Positions 57,150-64,000 of a stretch of 64,000 nucleotides of DNA are shown here, one piece after another. Position numbers and translations under genes: made by a program. This DNA is from Variovorax paradoxus (lineage in GTDB: Bacteria > Pseudomonadota > Gammaproteobacteria > Burkholderiales > Burkholderiaceae_C), in the NCBI RefSeq assembly GCF_000834655.1, contig NZ_JXQQ01000017.1, positions 30,648 through 94,647 on the forward strand, in the 5' to 3' direction. Numbering within the stretch: position 1 is the first letter of the stretch; every line of letters begins with the position of its first letter. The notes beneath the pieces were generated by a model. The model saw nothing but the letters and a program-made list of their open reading frames with translations, searched no databases and was not told the origin of the DNA.

Positions 57150-58730
57150 CTACAGCGCCAGGAAGTGATGCACCTCGGGCTTGCCCGGCCCCATGTGAAA
57201 GCGCAGCGCCTCGGCCTGCAAGTCGGCATCGGCATGCGAGACGCGGTGGTGCTGGCGCAGGTGCTCCGCCCACGACTCGACGAGGAACCACTCCATCACC
57301 CGTTCCGCGTCGGCCGTGTGCTCGTGCACGCCCCAGGCGTAGGCCCCGTCGCGGCGGCGCTCCAGCGAGAGCTTCTTCATCGCCGCGAGGAACGCGGGCC
57401 GGTCTTCCTTGCGGATGCGGTACTCGACCTGGATCATCACCGGCCCCCGGTCGTGCGCCACGGGCTCGGTCAGCAGCGGTTCGGGCCAATGGTTCGAGGC
57501 CTGCAGGTCGGCCTCGCCGGCGGGGAGGCGCACCCGATGGAACACGAGCCCCGTCACCACCAGCCCCACCGCACCCGCCACCAGCGTGAACGGCACGCCG
57601 ATCTGCTGCGCGACCAGGCCCCAGCCCAGGCTGCCGGCCGCCATCGCGCCGTTGAACACCGTGAGGTACACGGCCAGCCCGCGGCCGCGCACCCAGTTCG
57701 GCAGGATCGATTGCGCCACCCCGTTGAGCGTGGTCAGCGCGATGATCCAGCCCAGCCCCAGCACCAGAAGCAGTGCCACCGCCAGCCACTGCGGCGGCGC
57801 GAACACCAGCCCGCCCATCACGCCCGCAGTGAGCAGCGCGGCCAGCAGCAGCATGCCGTCGGCATCGAGCCGTGCGCGCAGCCGCGGCATCACCAGCGCA
57901 CCGCCGATGGCGCCCGCCCCCACCGCGCCCAGCAGGATGCCGTAGAAGCTCGCCGTGCCGCCCAGCATCTGGCGCGCCACCAGCGGCAGCAGCGCCCACA
58001 CCGAGCTCGCGAACAGGAAGAACACCGCCGCACGCAGCAGCACCACGTGCAACTCCTTGCTGGCCCGCGTGTAGCGCAGGCCCGCACGGAAGGCGCCGAG
58101 GAAGTTCTCGGAGAGCCCGCTGTCCACCGCCGCCGGCCGCTTCCACCACAGCAGCGCCGCGATCACGAACGCATAGCTCAGCACGTCCAGCCCGTAGGTG
58201 GCCGCCGCGCCGAAGCTCGCCAGGATCAGCCCGCCCGCTGCCGGCCCGATGGAGCGCGCGATGTTGATGCCCAGCGAGTTCAGCGCCACCGCGCCCTTGA
58301 GGTCGCTGCGCGGCACCAGCTCCGGCACGATCGACTGCCAGGTCGGCCCCATCAGCGCCGCGCCGATGCCGCCCACGAAGGTGAGCGCGATCAGGTACTC
58401 GACCGTGAGCGAGCCCGTGTGCGACAGCACCAGGAGCGTGCCGCTCACCGCGGCCAGCAGCACCTGCACGAAGATCAGGAAGCGCCGCCGGTCCAGGATG
58501 TCCGAGAGCACCCCCGCCGGAATCGCCAGCAGGAAGATCGGCAGCGTGGCCGCCGTCTGGATCAGCGCCACCGCCGTCGGGCTCGCCGAGAGGTCGGTCA
58601 CCAGCCACGAGCTGGCCACGTCGCGCATGAAGCTGCCGACGTTGCCCAGCACCGTGGCGGCCCACAGCACGGCAAAGACCGGCTGGCGCAGGGGCGCGAA
58701 GGCGCCGGCGGCTTTTTGGGTTTCAGGCAT
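57150..58730 (-). CDS. MFS transporter with C-terminal ABM-like domain
   Basis: 526 residues. About 12 membrane segments in the first 420 residues, of the MFS_3/EntS-like type (IPAGVLSDILDRRRFLI is the family loop). From about 430 a soluble ferredoxin-like domain follows (MIQVEYRIRKEDRPAFLAAM ... VMEWFLVESWAEHLRQH) that resembles antibiotic-biosynthesis-monooxygenase domains. The substrate is unknown. The first 8 bp overlap the DoxX gene; it ends the leftward accessory operon. Confidence 0.85.
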   Translation of the reverse strand: MPETQKAAGAFAPLRQPVFAVLWAATVLGNVGSFMRDVASSWLVTDLSASPTAVALIQTAATLPIFLLAIPAGVLSDILDRRRFLIFVQVLLAAVSGTLLVLSHTGSLTVEYLIALTFVGGIGAALMGPTWQSIVPELVPRSDLKGAVALNSLGINIARSIGPAAGGLILASFGAAATYGLDVLSYAFVIAALLWWKRPAAVDSGLSENFLGAFRAGLRYTRASKELHVVLLRAAVFFLFASSVWALLPLVARQMLGGTASFYGILLGAVGAGAIGGALVMPRLRARLDADGMLLLAALLTAGVMGGLVFAPPQWLAVALLLVLGLGWIIALTTLNGVAQSILPNWVRGRGLAVYLTVFNGAMAAGSLGWGLVAQQIGVPFTLVAGAVGLVVTGLVFHRVRLPAGEADLQASNHWPEPLLTEPVAHDRGPVMIQVEYRIRKEDRPAFLAAMKKLSLERRRDGAYAWGVHEHTADAERVMEWFLVESWAEHLRQHHRVSHADADLQAEALRFHMGPGKPEVHHFLAL

Positions 58731-59130
58731 CGGTGCGTTCTTTCAGGTCGAGCCAGGCGACGAGCAGGAAGCCGCCGACCAGTCCCAGGTGTTCGAAAAA
58801 GGAGTTGGCCGCCATGAAGCGCTCCTGCCCCAAGGGCATCTCCCAGAAGCGCAGCGCGACGAAGGTCGCCATCAGCGTGAAGGCCCCGAGCGCGAGCGCG
58901 CCCAGCCAGCGCCAGAAGCCGGTGAGTATGAGCGCCGCGGCGCCCAGCTCCAGCACGATCACCGCCACCGCGAGCGGGCCGGCGGGCGACAGCCCGAAGT
59001 GGTTCATCTCGCCGATGGCCGCGCCGAAGTCCATCGCCTTGTTCAGCCCGCCCTGCAGGTAGGCCGCGCACAGGAGCAGCAAGGCAACCCAGCGCACGGC
59101 GGGTGAAAGGGTCCAGTGCATCGTCTTCAT
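58723..59130 (-). CDS. DoxX-family membrane protein
   Basis: 135 residues with four membrane helices and the DoxX pattern AAYLQGGLNKAMDF ... ELGAAALILTGFWRWLGA. DoxX proteins are poorly defined membrane proteins, some tied to quinone or thiosulfate oxidation. The ATG overlaps the amidohydrolase stop by one base, so translation is coupled. Confidence 0.85.
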   Translation of the reverse strand: MKTMHWTLSPAVRWVALLLLCAAYLQGGLNKAMDFGAAIGEMNHFGLSPAGPLAVAVIVLELGAAALILTGFWRWLGALALGAFTLMATFVALRFWEMPLGQERFMAANSFFEHLGLVGGFLLVAWLDLKERTDA

Positions 59131-61133
59131 CACACCGCCCAGCAGGCGCAGCCGAGCGCGCCCCAGAAGCTCTTGAGGTCGGCAATCGGTAGCTTGCTGC
59201 TCCATGCCGTGGCGTGCTGGTGGCCGTGCACGTTGCAGTCGTTGGCGCAGGCGCAGGACATGGCAGCGTTGCGCATCGCCTTCTGCAGGGGCGCACCTTC
59301 GGCCGTGTCGGCCCAGCCGGCGTAGCCACCGAAGGTGCGCGCGGGCGACCAGTCGGGCATGGCCGGCGGCAGCGTGCCTTCGTCGTGCGCGGCGAACGGG
59401 CCGGCGCCGTAGACCACCTTGCCGCCCACCATCGTGAGCAGCGCCGTGGTGTCGGCGATCTCCGATTCGGCACACGCGAAGAAATCGCGGTCTGGCACCA
59501 CCAGGTCGGCCAGCTGCCCGGCCTCGATGCGCCCCTTCTTGCCCTGCTCGTTCGAGAACCAGGTGACGTTCTCGGTCCACATGCGCAGCGCGCCTTCGCG
59601 GTCCAGGCAGTTGCGCTGGGGGTAGAGCTGCATGCCGCCCACCGTCTTGCCCGTGACCAGCCACGACAGCGACACCCACGGGTTGTACGAGGCCACGCGC
59701 GTCGCGTCGGTGCCGGCCGAGACCTTCATGCCCTTCTCCAGCATGCGCTTGACCGGCGGCGTGGCCTCGGCCGCGCCGGGGCCGTAGCGCTCCACGAAAT
59801 ACTCGCCCTGGTAGGCCATGCGGTGCTGCACCGCCACGCCGCCGCCCAGCGCCGCGATGCGGTCCATCGACTTCTCGGAGATCGTCTCGGCGTGGTCGAA
59901 GAACCAGTTCAGGCCCGCGAGCGGGGTGTCCTTGTTGACCTTCTCGAACACGTCGAGCGAACGGCTGATGGTTTCGTCGTAGGTCGCGTGCATGCGCCAG
60001 GGCCAGCGGTTCTGCGCCAGGATGCGCACCACGCCTTCGAGCTCGCCTTCCATCTCGGGCGCCAGGTCGGGGCGCGGCTGGCGGAAGTCTTCGAAGTCGG
60101 CGGCAGAGAACACCAGCATCTCGCCCGCGCCGTTGTGGCGGAAATAGTCGTCGCCCTGCTTGTAGGTGGAGTTGGCCGTCCAGTTCAGGAAGTCTTCCTT
60201 CTCGGCCTTGGGCTTCTGCGTGAAGAGGTTGTAGGCCAGGCGAATGGTGAGCTGCCCGTCGTCGTGGAGCTTCCGGATCACTTCGTAGTCGTCGGGAAAG
60301 TTCTGGTTGCCGCCGCCCGCGTCGATGGCGCCTGTCACGCCCAGGCGGTTGAGCTCGCGCATGAAGTGGCGCGTGGAATTGAGCTGGTAGTCGAACGGCA
60401 GCTTCGGCCCCTTGGCCAGCGTCGCGTAGAGGATGGCCGCGTTCGGCTTGGCGAGCAGCAGGCCCGTGGGGTTGCCGGCGCTGTCGCGCACGATCTCGCC
60501 GCCGGGGGGCGCGGGCGTGTCTTTCGTGTAGCCCACGGCGCGCAGCGCGGCGCCGTTGAGCAGCGCGCGGTCGTACAGGTGCAGGATGAACACGGGCGTA
60601 TCGGGCGCCACCGCGTTCAGCTCGGCGATGGTCGGCAGGCGCTTCTCGGCGAACTGGTGCTCGGTGAAGCCGCCCACCACGCGCACCCACTGCGGCGCGG
60701 GCGTGATCGCCACTTGCCGCCGCAGCATCGACATCGCATCGGCCAGGCTGCGCACGCCGTCCCAGCGCAGCTCCATGTTGTAGTTCAGCCCGCCGCGAAT
60801 GATGTGCAGGTGGTTGTCGATGAGACCCGGCAGCACGCGCTTGCCCTGCAGGTCGATCACGCGGGTGCGGCTGCCGGCCAGCGGCATCACGTCTTCGGCG
60901 CGGCCCACGCGGATGAAGCGGCCGTCCTTGATGGCCACCGCGTCGGCCGTGGGGTTGGCGCGGTCCAGCGTGGTGAAGCGGCCGTTGCGCAGGATGAGGT
61001 CGGGGGTGTCGGTGGTGGCCATGGTGTCGGAGAAAGAAGCGGAAGCGGCCGCGAGGCCGGGGGCTGCGAGGGTGGCGCCGAGCGCGCCCAGCAGGCGGCG
61101 GCGTTTCGGATCGGGGTATGCGGGGAATGTCAT
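59130..61133 (-). CDS. Tat-exported amidohydrolase (YtcJ-like) with Cys/His-rich C-terminal tail
   Basis: 667 residues. A twin-arginine-like signal (PKRRRLLGALGATLAAPG, about 9-26) suggests export folded. The amidohydrolase-3 domain follows, with HLH at 108-110 in GLIDNHLHIIRG as metal ligands. The last 45 residues hold CAC...C (627, 629, 633), three His (636, 638, 640) and CAC again (662, 664), an unusual metal-binding-like tail. AAGGAG eight bases before the ATG fixes the start. The substrate is unknown. Confidence 0.85.
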   Translation of the reverse strand: MTFPAYPDPKRRRLLGALGATLAAPGLAAASASFSDTMATTDTPDLILRNGRFTTLDRANPTADAVAIKDGRFIRVGRAEDVMPLAGSRTRVIDLQGKRVLPGLIDNHLHIIRGGLNYNMELRWDGVRSLADAMSMLRRQVAITPAPQWVRVVGGFTEHQFAEKRLPTIAELNAVAPDTPVFILHLYDRALLNGAALRAVGYTKDTPAPPGGEIVRDSAGNPTGLLLAKPNAAILYATLAKGPKLPFDYQLNSTRHFMRELNRLGVTGAIDAGGGNQNFPDDYEVIRKLHDDGQLTIRLAYNLFTQKPKAEKEDFLNWTANSTYKQGDDYFRHNGAGEMLVFSAADFEDFRQPRPDLAPEMEGELEGVVRILAQNRWPWRMHATYDETISRSLDVFEKVNKDTPLAGLNWFFDHAETISEKSMDRIAALGGGVAVQHRMAYQGEYFVERYGPGAAEATPPVKRMLEKGMKVSAGTDATRVASYNPWVSLSWLVTGKTVGGMQLYPQRNCLDREGALRMWTENVTWFSNEQGKKGRIEAGQLADLVVPDRDFFACAESEIADTTALLTMVGGKVVYGAGPFAAHDEGTLPPAMPDWSPARTFGGYAGWADTAEGAPLQKAMRNAAMSCACANDCNVHGHQHATAWSSKLPIADLKSFWGALGCACWAV

Positions 61134-61423
61134 GCGCTGTGCTCCTTGGTCGGCGACACGTCGCCGGCTTTTGCCACCGAAGGCTGCGCGCACTTGGGCA
61201 GCTCGCCGAACACATGCGGCTTCACCTGGTGGTGCAGCCACGAGGTGGCGGTCGCCGGCGGGGCGACGAAGCTCTTGATGAGCGGCGGGATCTGCTCGCC
61301 GAGCAGGATGCCCAGGAGCCCCACCAGGGCGATCACCGGCGGCGCCGGCGAGCGCACCTGGAAGAGCGCGTAGATCACGCCGACCAGAAGGCCGAGGGCG
61401 AGGGAAACGACGTAGGTCTTCAT
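61130..61423 (-). CDS. XapX-domain small membrane protein
   Basis: 97 residues. Two hydrophobic segments match the XapX pattern (LALGLLVGVIYALFQVRSPAPP and a GLLGILLGEQ element), followed by a soluble tail with one Cys. The function of XapX is unknown. The stop overlaps the amidohydrolase start by 4 bp; it starts 27 bp after the isochorismatase-like gene. Confidence 0.85.
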   Translation of the reverse strand: MKTYVVSLALGLLVGVIYALFQVRSPAPPVIALVGLLGILLGEQIPPLIKSFVAPPATATSWLHHQVKPHVFGELPKCAQPSVAKAGDVSPTKEHSA

Positions 61424-61450
61424 GGCGGGCGCTTCTTTATTCGGTGGTGC

Positions 61451-62116
61451 TCAACCTTCGTGCGCGCCGAACATGCTCTTGGCGTAGTTGATGCCGATGC
61501 CGTACGCGCCGCCCACCTTCTTCGCGATGCCGGTGGTCAGCTCGTAGGTGTCGCCGCGGGCCCAGTCGCGCTGCAGCTCCAGCAGGTATTGCAGCGAGGT
61601 CATCGGGCGCGCGCCGGCCTGCACCATGCGGTCCATCGCGCGGTCGTGCGCCTCGGTGGAAACGTCGCCGCAGGCATCGGCGATCACGTACACCTCGAAG
61701 CCCTGGTCCAGCGCCGACAGCGCCGGGCCCACGATGCACACGCTGGTCCACAGGCCCGCCAGCACGATGCGCGGCTTGCCGATTTCGTTCACGCGGTCGA
61801 TCACGGCGGCGTCTTCCCAGGTGTTCATCGAGGTGCGGTCGAGCATCTTCTGGCCCGGGAAGGCGTCGGCGATCTCGCTGAACATCGGGCCCGAGAAGCT
61901 CTTCTCGGCCACCGTCGTGAGGATCGTCGAGACCTTGAAGCCGGCCGCGGCCTGTGCCACCAGCGCCGCGTTGTTGCGCAGGTTCACCGCGTCGATCGAG
62001 TGCGTGGCAAAGGCCATCTGCGACTGGAAGTCGATCATCACCAGCGTGTGGTCGGCGGGGGTCAGCAGCTTGGAACCGGCGGTTGCGGTGGCGGTGGGGG
62101 TGGCTTTGACGGACAT
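61451..62116 (-). CDS. Isochorismatase-family cysteine hydrolase
   Basis: 221 residues from an ATG with AGGAG upstream. Family catalytic residues Asp29 (MIDFQSQM) and Cys127 (LWTSVCIVGP) are present. It could hydrolyse an amide or nicotinamide-like substrate; no isochorismate genes are near. First gene of the leftward operon with XapX, amidohydrolase, DoxX and MFS genes, divergent from a LysR regulator. Confidence 0.87.
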   Translation of the reverse strand: MSVKATPTATATAGSKLLTPADHTLVMIDFQSQMAFATHSIDAVNLRNNAALVAQAAAGFKVSTILTTVAEKSFSGPMFSEIADAFPGQKMLDRTSMNTWEDAAVIDRVNEIGKPRIVLAGLWTSVCIVGPALSALDQGFEVYVIADACGDVSTEAHDRAMDRMVQAGARPMTSLQYLLELQRDWARGDTYELTTGIAKKVGGAYGIGINYAKSMFGAHEG

Positions 62117-62139
62117 GGAAGACTCCTGGAGGTTGAAGG

Positions 62140-62261
62140 GATAATCGATTGAATTCACAATTGCTTTCGGAGGGAATCTCCTTGGCATGGGCTGAATCAT
62201 CGAGCCCCCGGCAACCGCCATCGACGAAACTTTTCACGCGCAATGATCGAAATTTTCGATC
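62140..62261. promoter_or_regulatory. Divergent control region with LysR-type palindrome
   Basis: GATCGAAA and TTTCGATC flank a single T at 62245-62261; within it T-N11-A fits the LysR consensus (62247-62259). A second A/T-rich partial inverted repeat (ATTGAATTCACAAT) lies near 62150-62163 before the hydrolase operon. Confidence 0.65.
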
Positions 62262-62300
62262 TTTGCTTCGACCGCCCTTTTCCACCGCAGGGACCACCCC

Positions 62301-63212
62301 ATGCTCAAACTCAGCCTGGAAGCCATCGAGGTCGTCGACGCCATCGCGCGCCACGGCTCCTTCGCCGCCGCCGCCACCCGCCTGAACAAGGTGCCCTCCA
62401 CCATCTCGTACGCGGTCGGCAAGCTCGAGGAGCAGCTGGGCATGCTGCTGTTCGAGCGCAACGGCCCGCGCGTCACGCTCACCCCCGTCGGCGAAGAAAT
62501 GCTGAAAGAGGGCCGCTGGCTCCTGAGTGCCGCGAGCGACCTCGAATCGCGCATGCGGCAGATCGCCACCGGCTACGAGTCGGAGCTGCGGCTGGTGCAC
62601 GACTCGCTCATTCCCACCGAGGCGCTCATCGACGACATCCGCGCCTTCGAAGACCTGCGCTGCGGCACCCGGTTGCGCGTGGGCTGCGAAGCCCTCACCG
62701 GCAGCTGGGAGGCGCTGCGCGAGGGCCGCGCCGACATCGTCATCGCCGCGGGCGAAGGCCCGGCCGGCGGCGGCTACCAGGCCGTGACCGTGGGGAGCCT
62801 GGAGTTCGCGTTCTGCGTGGCGCCCACCCACCCGCTCACGCGGCTGGGCCGCCCGCTGGAGCGCGGCGATCTCCTGGACTGCAATGCCATCGTGGTGGGC
62901 GACAGCGCCCGTACGCTGTCGGACCGCACCGTGGGCCTCCTCGCGGGCCAGCCGCGCATCACCGTGCCCTCGATGACCGCGAAGGTCGCCTGCCAGGTCG
63001 CAGGCCTGGGCCACGGTTTTCTGCCGCGCGCCTGCATCGCGGGCGAGCTCGCGCGCGGCACGCTGGTCGAGCTGCCCACCGAGGAGCCGCGCGCGCCCGA
63101 GGCGTTCTGGCTCGCATGGAAAACGGGCGCGAAGGGGCAGGCGCTGCGCTGGTGGCGCGAGCGGATGAACCGCACGCTGATTCCGGCGCTGCTGCCGCGG
63201 TCGTTTATCTGA
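62301..63212 (+). CDS. LysR-family transcriptional regulator
   Basis: 303 residues. N-terminal winged helix-turn-helix (HGSFAAAATRLNKVPSTISYAV, about 18-40) and a substrate-binding domain. Divergent from the isochorismatase-like operon with a T-N11-A palindrome between, so it probably controls that operon and itself. The inducer is unknown. Confidence 0.92.
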   Translation: MLKLSLEAIEVVDAIARHGSFAAAATRLNKVPSTISYAVGKLEEQLGMLLFERNGPRVTLTPVGEEMLKEGRWLLSAASDLESRMRQIATGYESELRLVHDSLIPTEALIDDIRAFEDLRCGTRLRVGCEALTGSWEALREGRADIVIAAGEGPAGGGYQAVTVGSLEFAFCVAPTHPLTRLGRPLERGDLLDCNAIVVGDSARTLSDRTVGLLAGQPRITVPSMTAKVACQVAGLGHGFLPRACIAGELARGTLVELPTEEPRAPEAFWLAWKTGAKGQALRWWRERMNRTLIPALLPRSFI

Positions 63213-63230
63213 GGAAGAGCGGCCGCGTGC

Positions 63231-63860
63231 TCAGCGCCCGGCGCGCAGCTTGTCCAGCGCCCGATCGAGAAACGCGAGCCGGTCCTGCCCCCAGAACCGC
63301 TCGCCGTTCAGGATGAAAGTCGGCGCGCCGAACACGCCCGCCTCCACCGCTTCGGCGCTGTTCGCGCGGTACATCGCCAGCGTTTCGGCCGATTGCTCCA
63401 GCGCCTGCAGCGAGGCGCCGTCGTAGCCGTTCTCGTTGGCGACTGCGATGCGCACGTCGGCCTGCGAGGTGTCGCGCTCCTCGGCCCAGAGCGCACGCAG
63501 CAGCGCATGCGAGAGCGGCTGCGCATCGAGCCCCTTCAGCTGCGCGGCGATCACCATCCAGCCGGCGTACTTGTTCCAGTTCGGATCGGTCGGCGCGCCC
63601 TTCGGGTAATGCGCGGGCGCCAGGTTCATCGGCATGCCGAGGTAGTCGCTCCAGCGCGCCAGCTCCAGCGCGTGGTACGTGCGGCGCGGCTCGGGGCGCG
63701 TCTTCAGCGGAATGCCGCCGGTCTGCGGCACCACCGCCTGGAAGTCGTAGGGCTTGAGCGTGAGCTGCACGTGGTGGCGGCGCACGATGTCCTGAAGTTG
63801 CGGGCCGCCGAGGTAGGCCCAGGGGGAGGAGAGGCTGTAGAAGCAGTCGAGAGCGGTCAT
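63231..63860 (-). CDS. 2-hydroxychromene-2-carboxylate isomerase-like DsbA-family protein
   Basis: 209 residues. Thioredoxin-like kappa-class GST fold: the catalytic Ser is Ser11 in SLSSPWAY, and VFGAPTFILNGERFWGQDRL is the C-terminal signature. The family isomerises chromene carboxylates in naphthalene breakdown but is also found outside such pathways, and no other degradation gene is near. It converges with the LysR gene. Confidence 0.9.
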   Translation of the reverse strand: MTALDCFYSLSSPWAYLGGPQLQDIVRRHHVQLTLKPYDFQAVVPQTGGIPLKTRPEPRRTYHALELARWSDYLGMPMNLAPAHYPKGAPTDPNWNKYAGWMVIAAQLKGLDAQPLSHALLRALWAEERDTSQADVRIAVANENGYDGASLQALEQSAETLAMYRANSAEAVEAGVFGAPTFILNGERFWGQDRLAFLDRALDKLRAGR

Positions 63861-63915
63861 GAGGCGAATTATCTGCAGCGCATGTGGGCGACGTGTCAGC
63901 CGTGACCCCGAGCGC

Positions 63916-63962
63916 TGACTTTCTCCCTCCCCGTCCGGGGGAGGGTTGGGGTGGGGGCACGA
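63916..63962 (+). repeat. Interspersed repeat, family B single copy
   Basis: TCCCTCCCCGTCCGGGGGAGGG followed by TTGGGGTGGGGGCAC, matching the first unit of the pair at 51341. Located just upstream of the isomerase gene. Confidence 0.7.
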
Positions 63963-64000
63963 CGGCGGTGGATGAAGCACTGCGCCGAACGAGCGCCGCT

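Overview
The window is GC-rich bacterial chromosome. Gene order, protein sequences and short intergenic repeats point to a betaproteobacterium of the Burkholderiales, most likely Comamonadaceae and Variovorax-like; the genus is an inference from recall, not from a search. It is mostly core genome. I saw no tRNA, rRNA, insertion sequence, prophage or CRISPR array. Genes are tightly packed, often with 4-bp start/stop overlaps.

Layout. 1-8986: end of a lysine/alanine-rich histone-like gene, then a leftward block (hypothetical gene, TlpA-like thioredoxin, accB-accC, prmA, a DUF3426 zinc-ribbon protein, a PfkB sugar kinase), and rightward mpl plus a small cupin. 9003-16288: leftward aroG preceded by an aromatic leader peptide and attenuator, a lipoprotein, tldD, rodA and a two-component system. 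16449-24943: rightward yqiA-like esterase, RNB exoribonuclease, TonB-like protein, aroE, mtgA, an acyltransferase, a CdsA-like enzyme and ruvC, with one leftward DUF2809 gene inside. 24957-44573: leftward division and cell-wall (dcw) cluster in the order mraZ-rsmH-ftsL-ftsI-murE-murF-mraY-murD-ftsW-murG-murC-ddl-ftsQ-ftsA-ftsZ-lpxC. 44845-49501: dksA, a STAS-domain protein, hslV, hslU. 49840-57086: a YdgA-like protein and a leftward run dapF-DUF484-DUF218-xerC-rRNA methyltransferase, with a CobW-type GTPase. 57150-63860: an accessory-looking set (isochorismatase-like hydrolase, XapX protein, Tat-type amidohydrolase, DoxX protein, MFS transporter) divergent from a LysR regulator, then a DsbA-like isomerase.

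How it works together. Much of the window builds the envelope: peptidoglycan precursors (mur genes, mraY, ddl, murG), their polymerisation and division (ftsI, ftsW, ftsQAZ, mtgA, rodA), recycling (mpl), diaminopimelate supply (dapF), fatty acid and lipid A initiation (accBC, lpxC) and phospholipid synthesis (PlsC- and CdsA-like). aroG and aroE serve the shikimate pathway.

Most notable: (1) a 24-codon leader peptide with seven aromatic residues in eight codons, followed by a terminator just upstream of aroG; (2) at least nine genes whose likely -10 box ends only 5 to 9 bases before the start codon, suggesting leaderless or near-leaderless mRNAs; (3) a MurD enlarged to 742 residues by a disordered-looking insert of about 235 residues, and smaller Ala/Pro-rich insertions or extensions in the acyltransferase and DksA; (4) a five-unit MraZ operator array; (5) two families of short interspersed repeats.
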